Shown one piece after another: positions 24,630 through 36,030 of a DNA stretch of 64,000 nucleotides. The first letter of the stretch is position 1; every line of letters begins with the position of its first letter. The position numbers were made by a program, and so were the translations under genes. Source of the DNA: Gnetum montanum (Eukaryota > Streptophyta > Gnetopsida > Gnetales > Gnetaceae); the NCBI GenBank assembly GCA_015680685.1, contig MNCI01007630.1, forward strand, positions 167,075-231,074, read 5' to 3'. The notes below the pieces were generated by a model, which worked only from the letters and a program-made list of their open reading frames with translations, made no database searches and was not told the origin of the DNA.

Positions 24630-25095
24630 AAACCATTTGTAGTGCATATTCCTCCCACTATACAAACATCTGTGACTCAACCACCATACTCCCCATAGAA
24701 ACCTTATGTCATCCGAATACCCCCCATCGTAGCAACTTCTATCACACCAACATGCGAAAAACCATACGTGGTGTGTGTACCTATCGCCACTACTACCGCA
24801 AACACTCAAACACCTCCTATTTGGCCTGCTCCCTACGTAGTCCGAGTATCACCTGCGGTCGTAATAGCAGAGGTACAACCTCTAGCTAGGCCAACTCCAT
24901 ATGTCGTTAGGACACCCGAACGTCCTGGTGACCACTAGTCCTCCACTTCACATACAAAGAATAAACCGATCTCCTATGTTATCAAGATGCCTAGCCAGCC
25001 TGACACTCAACTGCATGCAACTGTCCAACCGCAACCCCGCCCTACTCCATACAAAGTACAAGTTCCAAAGCAACCTAAGGTTTCAAAACCAACGG
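24630..25095 (+). repeat. PYVV-type protein repeat in the gag-protease linker
   Basis: Seven degenerate units of about 17-30 residues: KPFVVHIPP, KPYVIRIPP, KPYVVCVP, APYVVRVSP, TPYVVRTPE, SYVIKMPS, TPYKVQVPK. They are rich in Pro, Thr and Gln and lie between the zinc knuckle and the protease. Confidence 0.8.
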
Positions 25096-25444
25096 TACTC
25101 CCACGCCACACATGAGAATGCCTGACAGATAGGCTTACATGGGAACGCCTGGAGAACGAATGCCAACAACTAGCCTTAGGACCCCCTAAACCTACATCGC
25201 TAAATGCAATACCCATGACACCACCTAACGGTAAGTCAAACACACGCTATGAGGGTGAATCATCTGGAAGGCATGACGTGTGTAGATCCACGGTTTCGAA
25301 TAAAAATGATAAACCAACTATGCATGAGATAAAACTGTTGGGCCTGACGGACCAAATGACTATTGACAAACATATGCCCAATAGTAGAGATTTAGCAACG
25401 GCTCTAACACAGGTCACGCAGGCACTTAAACAAAAAACACCTCA

Positions 25445-26431
25445 TTGAGCTTATATGATCTGGTGTTAGCCTCTCAAACCAATTGTGAAGCTCTAGTGCA
25501 CATGTTGACATCCATCCTAGTAAGCAAATACTTGCCTCCAAATGAACCTTCAATTCATGCAGTCATGTATTCGCCGCAAGGATTGACTCTTAAACCACTC
25601 TGTTTCCACAATGACAACATCAAAATGGATGAGAAAATAGGAGAAGTGACAACTACACCTATGTTCATAACGATACGAATAAATCAATTCAAGATACATA
25701 GGATGCATGTAGATGATGGAGCTGCTACAAATGTAGTACCCTATCCCATCGTCGAAAAATTATGGCTTATAGAGATAATTAGACCAACTGCCACCACGTG
25801 TTTGAAGTCGTTTAGTGGATCACGCGTAATAGTCAAAGGCACCGTGACTTTGAATTTTATAGCAGGGGATCAATTCCCCACATCTGCCGACTTTGTGGTC
25901 ATTGATGAAATGCCAAGGTTCAACCTAATATTGGGAAGGCCTTGGTTAGCCCAACTGAAAGCAGTCTCTTCCCCCATACACCAAGAGATTCACCTACCTT
26001 ATGAAGGTGGTGAAATCATTATACATGGAGAGGCTATTACACCTACCATCTCATTGTATACAAATACAGACCAAGGCTCAGAGGTTAAGCTCGAAGAGCC
26101 TAAACAAGATGATACAGATGAACAACAAAGATGCACGCAACCAGTAGGCGATAATCTCTTAGACACAAAGGAAAATTTACCCAACACAGAAATACTCAGG
26201 CCTGAAATTGTACATATACAGCCTCACTTAGAAACTACAATTGACACAAAAACCATAATACATGCAGAAGGGCCGGAAAGCACCAACGCAGGAACTATTC
26301 CATCAGACGTCCCTTGGGCTGAATTACCATTCAACGTGATTAGCGAAGGAGACGCTGAATATAGAATCATACCTGTTAATGCTACTCCTAACCCTAAATT
26401 GAGAAAAATAAAAAAATTACTAAACCAATAA
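25445..26431 (+). CDS. pro: E3 aspartic protease region
   Basis: The longest uninterrupted frame of the window (328 codons) has no ATG at its start because it continues gag. It shows the retropepsin pattern: HVDDGAATNVV near residue 88 (active-site Asp-Asp-Gly-Ala in place of Asp-Ser/Thr-Gly), a flap-side region, then FNLILGRPWLAQLKAV near residue 159, which is typical of Tat and Athila proteases. It should cut the Gag-Pol polyprotein. The C-terminal 110 residues are acidic and without recognisable domain. Confidence 0.88.
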   Translation: MSLYDLVLASQTNCEALVHMLTSILVSKYLPPNEPSIHAVMYSPQGLTLKPLCFHNDNIKMDEKIGEVTTTPMFITIRINQFKIHRMHVDDGAATNVVPYPIVEKLWLIEIIRPTATTCLKSFSGSRVIVKGTVTLNFIAGDQFPTSADFVVIDEMPRFNLILGRPWLAQLKAVSSPIHQEIHLPYEGGEIIIHGEAITPTISLYTNTDQGSEVKLEEPKQDDTDEQQRCTQPVGDNLLDTKENLPNTEILRPEIVHIQPHLETTIDTKTIIHAEGPESTNAGTIPSDVPWAELPFNVISEGDAEYRIIPVNATPNPKLRKIKKLLNQ

Positions 26432-26454
26432 ATGACATTCAAGTCTGGAACAAC

Positions 26455-26650
26455 GTTAAACTATCATTTCCGCAACGACATAAAACTAGCCACGATCAGA
26501 AATGGTCGGTCTACTAAGAAATCCACCTATATCACTTGAAACTTCCCTAGTTTACGCATGGCCCGAAATGACCTTAAACTAGTACGTGTGGCCTGAAATG
26601 GCCTTAAACTAGTACGTGTGGCCCAAAATGGCCTTAAACTAGACCATCTA
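26455..26650 (+). repeat. Boundary motif array after E3 protease
   Basis: Five copies: GACATAAAACTAGCC, then three close copies with core AATGGCCTTAAACTAG spaced about 34 bp, and one more degenerate. The rest of 26432-27018 shows no gene and is AT-rich. Confidence 0.8.
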
Positions 26651-27018
26651 CCTACACTTTGTTTTTCTCACAAATTCTAGTTCATTGTTCGAATTTACGC
26701 TTGTATTGTCATGTTATCAATAACAGTCTTTGCAACTATCATTCGCTTATAATTACATTCCTACTTACATTCCCACCTCGTTCATTACACTTAAACTACA
26801 AAACAAACCAAAAAATTTTACATTGTTGTGTCGTGTTTACACTTAAACTCAAAATCCATAACAAAAAAATATGTAGAAATATATATATATATATGTAGTG
26901 ATATACAGTTAGACAAGTACAATAGCTAACTGATTCTATTCATCCGTGCAATACAACTCAAAAAATTCAATTTATGATTCACATAAAAATATGAGCCAGG
27001 GTAATTTCAAAGTCAAAA

Positions 27019-30000
27019 TTAAACATTAGGGACGGGAGGGTTGTCCCCTTCAGCCCCGCCAGCACCATGAGTCCCCACTCCGCTGGGGCTACCTTCTTGG
27101 ACATCGTCATCGCCTCGACCCTACAAAACGCAAAAGAAACAATCAACATAAGAAAAAAAAAAGAAAACTCCCAAACATTACTCAACAAAAGAATTTAATG
27201 GTAACAAAATGCTTATCGTAGGGGAACCCCCTAAACCGAATTCCAGTTGACATAGAATTTCCTCCTCTAAGACGCTAGCCCAATCAGTCCCATCAAGGCC
27301 TAGATCGACATTCGCCAAGGCTTTCCCCTTATCAACCGCCGACCATGTAGGATGTTTCAAGGGGAATTCACCCACAAAGACCTCCTTAGAAGTGGTCATA
27401 ATTACCCTTGTGGGCGATTCCATCTCAACAGTTGTATTCTTAGAAAAGGTATCAAATGCAGAACGTAGACACAGACCCTCTACGAACATTTCAAGATGAC
27501 GCTTTTCTATGGATACTTCATTCAATGATTTTTTGTAATGATGCTTGTGGTTCTTCTCATCCTGACCCCACTTACACACCTTGGAAGTGAAAGCCTTCCA
27601 ATCTTGGCACTTGAGGTTCAGTAGATCTATCTAGGCCTTATGATTTGCTAGTTTCTGTGTCAGTGATGCATGGTGATTTAGCAGGTTCCAATATCTAGTA
27701 TAAGTGATCTTGAAAGTTCTCCAAGAATGATCACCTGTTAGTCTAGCCAAGGAGAACTCATACCAAGCCTTGAGATCATCATGTTCAACTGATAACTCAA
27801 AAACCTCTTTTTCCTTTGCCTAGATTTTCAACCAAGCTGTCCAATAGAACGCCTACAGGTCCAAAGCGATTTGGTGTTATGCACAAGACCTTTTGCCACC
27901 TCGTCATAGACCGGCCTTGGTATCTATTCAACTTCTGGCGGTAGTGCAAGCAAACTTTCTATACTAATGGTTTCAGATGGGTTCCACTTCAGCTTGGCTC
28001 CTACATACACGAAAAGAATAGGCATTAAATCTTAGATGAAGAAAAAGGGGTATGAAACTCGAAGGTTGCAAAATGCTCGAGACATTTGTACCTATTTCAG
28101 GGTGGGCTCACTAAATATGTTCGAACACCTCGTCGATGATATTGGTCACGAAATCCATTTTACTTGGCATCTTGGTCCAAGTAAATGATTCATGAGTACA
28201 AGATGGATTAGTCTCCATGGTCGTTTCAGGGGGAGCCACTTTCATGGGCACTTCCAACCGCATCGTGGGAATCATCCTGGTTTCAATATCTTCTTGTGGA
28301 AGCGATAAAAACGTAAAATTAAAACATCACATGATGGAAACAACAATTCACAAAGCAACGCAATAAAATGAAAGGGAATATACCGTGTTCTCTGTCCCCT
28401 TCCCGGTTTGGAGGGTCACCAAGGTCCAATCTTCCCTTAAGGAACCTATTGAACATTTCATCAACACCATCCCAGTCATCGATCAATTCTGTCTCCGTGG
28501 TGTCTTCCGCCAGCTCTTCTGTCCCTTCCACCTGATCTTTGCCAACCTCTTCCTCCTCAATTATTAAGTCTGTTGGAACTTCCTCCTCCTCGATAATGGT
28601 CTCTAGTTCCTATCTTCTCACTTTCCGAGTCAAGTTTGAAGACATTAGTTTCGTATAAGCGATGAAAATGAAAAAAATGAATAAGATGAAAATGACAATA
28701 CAATAAGTGCACCAAGCGTACCTACCTCGAACATGCATTTTGAATCGTATTCACTTCACCCTTGGCTCTTCCACAGTTGAGGCCAACTCTTTAGGGCGTT
28801 CGCGCTTCAGGATCTTCGATTTGGCTTTCCCGATGGTCTCCTTGATGACCCATTCAGCTCTCTTTTCAGTGTAGGGAACATTGTCTAGTTCCAACCCCAC
28901 ACTGTCACATGTATGGATTGAAGTACCAGATGAACCCTCTTTTGTGATGGACATAGATTCATCAATCCCCTCAGGTGCATCTTGGGACTCAGCTATCTCA
29001 AACAAATGGTTAATCCATGGGTGAGATAATTTAGTACAATCCCATAGAACATATTTATTATCCGCACGAACCACTAAAAACTCGGCCAAATGACATAGAT
29101 AACCTACGAAGAATGTGAATGTAAAATGGGACTGCACCTCAATGTTTGAACGCAATCGCACTATCTCCCTATGGAAACCCAACAACAAAAATTGGGCCCA
29201 ATTATAACGCATCCATATTTCTAAAATGGTTCGCATGATGCACACAGCTTCCACCCCAAGACTCTTCACTTGGGACAGGGATTTAGGAAACACCCATGCC
29301 CTAAATAGGGGATACAATTCATTAACTTTCACCACCTTTGACGTCCCCTGCATAGGGAATCCCTTGAAGCCCTTGATAATGCCCAACCAATCTTCTAGCT
29401 CACGCACCACATGGAGCTCTTTCTGTGCCCTGTCCAAAATCACATTCACACCATCTACTAGTACACTGAAGAGGTCTGAAAAGAACTTGGTTGACAGATG
29501 GAAAACTATCTTGACACCCTTAATATGGGTGCTGTAGTAGGTGACGGAGTTGTCGAATGAATCAACAAATCCAATCATTTTCGCTATGGAGACATCAAGT
29601 CTTAGGGTTGTAAATAACTCCATGAGGCCAGCATCATCTAAACAATGGACAATAGATGGTGGGGCACTGGTACACAACCATTTCTATGCCTTGCTGATCT
29701 CCCCAAACTTCATCAACAGGGTACTCTCAGTTCATCCTGTTGTAACAGGGTCTTCGCCGGGGGGAAATTAACTATAAACACAATTTAAAACCATAACACC
29801 AGTATGACCACTAGCAGCCAAACAAACACACTAAGGCATCTAGGAAATATCATCACTTACCTTCTATCGTAAACGTCGAGGTGCTAGAACCCAAGTCAGC
29901 ATCACGAGGGAAAAATGGTCCATTGCGTGACCAATCTCCATGCAGCCACCCACGAGCCGTGCATTGTGCGAACACCCTAGAAAACCATTTATGGAAATGA

Positions 30001-31535
30001 ATAATGTCACCCTTGGTCTGAGCTAATATAGCTCTGCGAAGGGTGGGACCCGCCATGAAGGTCTCTAAAGCGATATGAGCCAGTGCAAGCCCGTCATCAT
30101 TGATGCATATCCCATCTTTATCAACCTGGGGCCTGCAAAAGAATAGTCGTTAGAACAGGAGCAAACACTAAACAACAAAAATAGAAAAAACAAACGAAAC
30201 GACCTTACCTCTCTAACCTATACACCGTGCCTAGAGGGTTCTAAAATAATGTGTGCGCACATGCAGCCAAAAAAAAGGTGTCATTGAGATAGTGAGGCCC
30301 ACATGGTAATAAGTCCCACATGCGCGATAATGGATGAGTAGATCTAGGCCCTCCATAGGGACCTTCCTCAATCGCAAGAGGTCCCTCGTCAATGTCCACC
30401 ATGAAAACCATGATGCCATCCGAAGATCCTGGCAACATTGCTTTGAGCATGCTCCATGCCACTTGTTCGCTTAGGTGTGACCTTATCACTACCTTGAATT
30501 TGTCTAGGATGAAAGCAAGGAATTCGTAGGCCCCTTCCATAAACCATACCCCATTGTTATCAATAGTCAGATCAGGGGTAGGTTCATCAATATCAAGGGG
30601 CCCGAACCATGCCAGTACCCCAACCAGCTCAACCACTAGGAGGAAAGGCTCAGGATCCCTGCAAATAACTAGAATGCCATGATAAATCAACTATACACCT
30701 AAATGAAATAGAGAAACGAAATTCCACGTTGAAGGCCAATACTTTGAAAAAATCAAAAAACTGTTTACACTCAGTGTATATGCTCTCAAAAAAACTATTT
30801 ACACTGAGTGTATACGCTCTCAAAAAAAAAACTATTTACACTTAACGTATACGCTCTCAAAAAAAACTGTTTACACTCAGCGTATACGCTCTCAAAAAAA
30901 ACTATTTACACTTAGCGTATACGCTCTCAAAAAACTGTTTACACTTAGCATATACGCTTTCAAAAAACTTTTTACACTTGGTGTATACGCTCTCAAGAAA
31001 CTGGTTACACTCGGTGTATACGCTCTCAAAAAACTATTTACACTCAATGTATATGCTGCCAGAAAAATCATTTACGCTCAGCATACAGATCCTATACACT
31101 GTGAAATTCATCTACGCTCAGTGTGCAGACTCTACATGCTACCAAAATCATTTACGCCTAGTGTGTAGACCCTGTACGCTGCAAAGCCCATTCATGCTCA
31201 CCATACAGATCCTGTATGCTATGAAAACTATCTACGCTCAGCGTACAGACCCTGTACGTTGTGAATCTACGCTAAGTGTATAGACCCTGTATCCTGCCAA
31301 AACTGTCTATGCTCAGTGTACAGACCTTGTACGCTGCCAAAACTGTCTACACTAGATAAGAAGTATAAATAAAAAAAATTAACTGAGGAAAGATTAGAGC
31401 CTACCTGTGTGCCGATCCAGGCCATGATGGAATCCTAGGCCTAGGCAAACACTGTAGCATGGCCTCACTTTCCTCTGCGAAATTCAAGTTGGGCCCCTTC
31501 CTCCCCTGGCCCTCTACCTCCTTGCCCTTGCCCAT
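27019..31535 (-). pseudogene. Antisense accessory gene of E3, eight exons
   Basis: Exons on the minus strand: 31535-31405 (ATG, 131 nt), 30658-30209 (450), 30132-29861 (272), 29771-28726, about 28620-28384, 28292-28092, 28000 to about 27225, and 27120-27019. Introns are 746 bp, then about 75-110 bp each, with GT donors (GTAGGC, GTAAGG, GTAAGT, GTAGGT, GTATAT, GTACAA) and pyrimidine-AG acceptors (TTTGCAG, TTTTGCAG, TTTATAG, TATGTAG, TTTTGTAG); the exon 7 donor is unclear. Exon 1 joins exon 2 in frame. The product would be roughly 1,050 residues: a globular part with FHLSTKFFSDLF, LEDWLG and YPLFRAWVFPKSLSQ, then a Glu-rich part, then a probable coiled coil in exon 7. A few stops (for example TAG in exon 2) and a frameshift early in exon 4 make it a pseudogene now. 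I recognise no family; it faintly recalls plant-mobile-domain and Transposase_32-type proteins. Confidence 0.85.
30757..31350. repeat. 34-40 bp tandem repeat filling intron 1 of the E3 antisense gene
   Basis: About fifteen units. The first ten read TTTACACTCAGTGTATACGC then TCTCAAAAAA; later ones read CTACGCTCAGTGTACAGA then CCTGTACGCTG. The core overlaps the GTATACGC palindrome of the LTR. Confidence 0.85.
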
Positions 31536-31559
31536 TTCAGCATCCTATACACTAAAACT

Positions 31560-31800
31560 AATAGGTTTACGCTGGGGTTTGGGCCTGCACGCTGGGGTTT
31601 GAGCTTCTACGCTCACGCTGGATTTTGAGCATCTACGCTCACGCTTACGCTGGGGTTTCAGCTTCTACACTTACGCTAGGGTTTGAGCTTCTATGCTTAC
31701 TTTGGGGTTTGAGCCTCTATGCTCACGCTGGGGTTTGGTGCCTTACACTTACGTTGCAACTTAGGTTTATGCTCACACTCCGGTTTGATTCAAGTTCACG
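31560..31800. repeat. Repeat in the 5' UTR of the E3 antisense gene
   Basis: About seven copies of a 25-35 bp unit around ACGCTGGGGTTTGAGCTTCT lie between the TATA box and the start codon. Confidence 0.7.
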
Positions 31801-31827
31801 CTGCCTTTGACAAATGACAGCCTTCCG

Positions 31828-31837
31828 CTATATATAG
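31828..31837 (-). promoter_or_regulatory. Likely TATA box of the E3 antisense gene
   Basis: CTATATATAG on the minus strand, about 290 bp upstream of the start codon at 31535. The E7 gene has TATAAATAGG 132 bp before its ATG. Confidence 0.55.
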
Positions 31838-32237
31838 CACCGAGTTGACCCTGCAGCCACCACCGTTGCCTTTGATTTTTTTTAATATTTTTAATATTTT
31901 ATTAATTTTAATTAAAAATTGTTTAAATTACAAAGCACGAGGAATATGCAAAACAAAATGATGAGATAACAAACACTGCCACATACCATATTCCTTGGTA
32001 AACCAACTTTGGATGCCGACACTGAACATTTTGGCACAAACTCTCCGATACAAATTATACAGCAACTACGCATCGTCAAATCATAGTAAATAGCCTGGTA
32101 AGGCCTTAAACTACCATGCGTCCTAGTATGACGATAAACCACCACTGCACATGTACACATGATTTATGTTGCCAAGGAACACGTAACAAAACCTACTAGC
32201 TCACTCTGCCCTCTATTTATTGGTAGGAGCAAGCCCG
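31838..32237. other. Intergenic space between antisense gene and pol in E3
   Basis: AT-rich (31870-31930), then two motif copies (AAGGCCTTAAACTACC near 32100). The sequence TTTATTGGTAG just before the pol start resembles a 3' splice site. The two genes diverge from this 400-bp space. Confidence 0.5.
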
Positions 32238-35200
32238 ATGGATTATCAGCATTTATCCACACCATTGACCATCGATGGACCATATGGAAAGATCACAAGA
32301 GAAATCGACATAAATTCCATCAACTTAGGGCTATCAATGGACAATACAGTCATAGCCTCAACATAACAAATGCTAGATAGCTACAAAGGAATGACAAAGT
32401 CCCTCGACATAGAAGCTGATAGCATCACCGAAGACCTATTGACTAAAACCCCCATCGCTATGCCTGATGGTGAAATCAAGATATTAAAATTGAGTACACT
32501 ATTGCAACCTCAACTGGCCAAAGACATAGAAGATGTGCTTTGAGATAACATAAAAGCATTCGCTTGGTCTTACACTGACATGCCCAGGTTAGATCCTCGA
32601 ATCGTCCAGCACAATATTATACTTGATCTAAAATTAAGGCCAGTAAAACAAAAGGCACGAAAGGTTAAGCCTAAGGTAGTGTTGGAAGTTCACAATGAGA
32701 TCACCAAACTTTATCAGGCAGGTTTCATTCGGGCTATCGACTACGCTAATTGGGTATCTAACATGGTCATTGTCCTGAAAAAGAACGGAAGCATTCATCT
32801 ATGCATTGACTTCCGAGATCTCAACATTGTAGCCATAAAAGATGATTTGCCCCTACCCAACATCGATCAACTTATTGACTCAACCGCCTTGTTATCTTTT
32901 ATGGATGGCTTCTTAGGATATAACCAGATATGCATTAACCCGGAGCATTAGCTTCGGACTACCTTTATGACACCGTGGGGTACCTTTTGTTACACAATGA
33001 TGTCCTTCACTCTCAAGAATGCTGGGGCCACATATCAAATGGAAATGACATTTATTTTTAGCAATTACATGCTGCACTCGCTCAACCATTATGTGGATGA
33101 TATCATGGTTAAATCAAAGACATCAGAACAACACGTACAAGATCTTGACTTGGTACTAAAGCATTGTTTAAAATATGAGCTGAGACTTAACCCAAAGAAA
33201 TGTATCTTTGGAGTCAAAACAGGCAAAATGCTTGGATTCATAGCCTCAAAAGTAGGGATATGAGTAGACCCCAATAAAGTTAAGGCCATAACAAACTTAA
33301 AACCACCTAGCAACCTTACCGAACTCCGAGGTCTACAAGGTAGATTACAGTTCATCAGGCGTTTCATAGAAAAACTAATGGACAAGTTGAAACCTATGAA
33401 CCACTTGCTAAAAAAGAACATCCATTTTGAATGGACTTCACAGTGCCAGGAAGCATTTGACAATATTAAAACAACACTTGTTCAACTACCTGCAGTTTAT
33501 CCACCTCAAAATGATAAACCGTTTTACATCTACCTTTCCACTTTAGACTCGTCATTCACGTCCATGCTTTGCCAGAAACAAGATGATGGAACCGAAGTCC
33601 CTGTCTATTACTTAAGCCATGCATTAGTAGCCCATGAGAAGAAGTATAAAGAGGTAGAGAGGTCATGTTTAGCTCTTACCTTTTCCTTAAAGAAATGGTG
33701 AAATTACCTCTTCCATAACCAAGTAAGTCAATATAATCTGCAAGGATAATGTGCTTAGAGCCATCATAGGAAACATTTACAAGTCAAGTTGAATAGCTCA
33801 TTGGAAAGCCATGATAGCTGAGTTTGACCTACACTACATAGTGCAATCATCAGTTAAGGGTTAATCCATAGCAAATCAAATGACTGTATCACCAACGCAT
33901 GATCAAGAAATGATAGAGCCAGAGTTCCCTGATGAAAATGTGAATGCAATAGACATAGTACCCGATGACTACGATGCCATTTTGAACTTTGATGGAGCAT
34001 CCACCTCTCAAGGGGGAAGTGCTGCTACCGTCATCACCTATCTCTCCGGGGAGATCTGACCCTTTGCTTATCATTTTGACTTTCACTGTACTAACAACAT
34101 AGCAGAGTACGAAGGTCTCCTTAGAGGTCTCATGGCAGCACTAGCTTCAGACATCACACAACTTGTGGTCAGGGGAGACTCACAACTGGTTTTAAACCAA
34201 GTCACAGACATTTATACATGCAAAGCGCAACATTTACAACCATACTGTGACTTAGCCAAACACTTAATGAAGCAATTCGAAAACATGGACATGCAACATG
34301 TCTCCAGAAACGATAATACCATTGCAGACACACTAGCCAAACTAGCGCTAAACATATCGCCTGACATGTTCCATATGTTGCAAAGCTCCATAATCAATTG
34401 TGCTAAACCCATAACTGATACTCTCGATACATTACCAATTGCATTCGTTAGTACAACACACGCGATAGAATGGTATGATGACATAAAAGAGTACCTTCTA
34501 CACGGTGAAACACCGCAACATCTAACAAATGCATAAAAAGATGTGGTATGAAAGTGTTCTTAGCAATATGCATTGGTATGGGACACATTGTGTTGTCGAT
34601 CCTACGAAGGCATACTGCTAACATGCGTTAGTAGCGCTGATGTCCAAACCATCGTTGAGCAAGTACATGATGGACTATGCGGAGGACACATAGCACCTAA
34701 AGTAATGGCAATGAAAATAAGATGCTTAGGCTATTATTGGCCACACATGGAGTATGACTGTCTCTCCAAGGCTAAAACATGTAGTATCTGTCAAAGACAT
34801 AGTAATTTGATTCATGTCCCACCAAATGAGTTGCATACAGCGCAAATCACATGGCCCTTTCAAAAGTGGGGGTTGGCCCTTATCGGACCAATAACACCCT
34901 CATCTTCTGCAAGGCATAGCTTCATCATAACCGTGATAGAGTATTTCACGAAGTGGGTAGAAGCTGTTACCCTTAGAAAAACCACATCTAAACATGTATG
35001 CAACTTCATTCTTGAAAACATTATGATCCATTTTGGCATCCCCATGACCATCATCACCGATAATGGGCCACAATTTAGCAATGCCAAAACCAAAACTTTA
35101 TGTGAAAGCCTAGGGATCAAAAACTCATTCTCATTCCCTTACTACCCTTAGAGAAATGGGCAAGCAGAGGCCACAAATAAAACCATCATTACAATACTTA

Positions 35201-35709
35201 AAAGGATGCTTACCCAAATCAAGAAAAGATGGCACAAGCAGCTGGTATACGCACTGTGGGCTTATCATACTATGCATCGAACTTCCACAAGTAAAACACC
35301 ATATAGTCTTGTTTATGGTTTAGAAGCTATTTTACCCTTAGAATTATAGGTACCGTCTTTAAGGATCACACTCTCCGGACTCCTCGACAAAGGGCAAAAC
35401 AATGATCTACGCATTGTTGACTTGGACTTGATAGAGGAGGAACGTATACATGCCCTCGATCAGATTGAATGGTACCAAAAATGATAAAAACAATGCCATC
35501 ATCATGATGTTCATAAGCGCCCTATCAAGGAAGGCGACCTTGTACTCAAAGCTATTCAGGAACACCTGGATAAATTATCAGCCAACTGGGAAGGGCCCTA
35601 CTTGGTCACCAAAGCATACGACAATGGAGCATTCAAATTAGCTAACATGAAAGGAAATGACCTTGCAAATCCGACCAATCACTTGTTCTTGAAACCATTC
35701 CATGTTTGA
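32238..35709 (+). pseudogene. pol: E3 pol: RT, two RNases H, integrase
   Basis: ATG 32238 starts the same N-terminal linker as in E1. RT: SIHLCIDFRDLN, FMDGFLGYNQI, intact YVDD (NHYVDDIMVKS, near 33090). RNase H: KPFYIYLSTLD (near 33520). An insertion of about four bases near 33725 shifts the frame. Archaeal-like RNase H: NFDGASTSQGGSA (near 33985), AEYEGLLRGL, VRGDSQLV. Integrase: zinc region near 34670-34820, TDNGPQFSN (near 35055), NGQAEATNK (near 35155); the first core Asp is replaced by Ala (GLALIGP in place of GLDIIGP). ANWEGPYLV precedes the end, and there is no chromodomain. Stops remain at several places. Confidence 0.92.
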
Positions 35710-36030
35710 GCATGGACTCAGGTACGTGTTCGTCCTGGCATCATGATGGTAAACTGATACCACAACTCGTCTTGGAATCATGACAATAAACTGATACCAC
35801 AGAGTGTCCGTAATGATAATAAACTAGCACCTATCCGGTATGATAGTAAACTACCACAGTCACATTCGCTAGAGTCCGTTAAGACTATAAACTGGTTTGC
35901 CTCTTCATGGTTCGCCAAGACTAGAAACTGGCAATGTACCGTCCGCCACAATGCTAAACGGGAAATGTCCAATAGGTCATGACATAAAACTAACCCATGA
36001 TAGTCAGCTACAACTATAAACTGGAAATTT
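35710..36030 (+). repeat. Boundary motif array after E3 integrase
   Basis: About nine copies with cores AAGACTATAAACTGG, GACAATAAACTGATACC and GATAGTAAACTACC, starting directly after the pol stop. Confidence 0.75.

Larger units (their letters stand above)
22272..25448 (+). pseudogene. gag: E3 gag and linker
   Basis: One frame from ATG 22272 to 25448 with about ten stops. The capsid-like part is about 23340-23900 (LPTLTKYNGEIDPNAHL, then RFKYNLKPEATL). A zinc-knuckle-like CDYHQCNGHDTDYC lies at about 24367-24408. A proline-rich linker with PYVV repeats follows (24640-25090). Gag packages the element RNA. The protease lies in the next frame; alignment with E5, where both share one frame, shows that E3 has lost one base around 25440, so this is decay and not a programmed shift. 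Confidence 0.88.

Noticed and set aside
25430-25448. Programmed -1 frameshift between E3 gag and protease at an A run
   Set aside because: E5 has gag and protease in one frame in the same segment, so E3 has simply lost one base. The slippery pattern is also not canonical.
28751-29677. Antisense frame as an env-like gene
   Set aside because: No signal peptide, no transmembrane segments, multi-exon, on the wrong strand and not between integrase and LTR.
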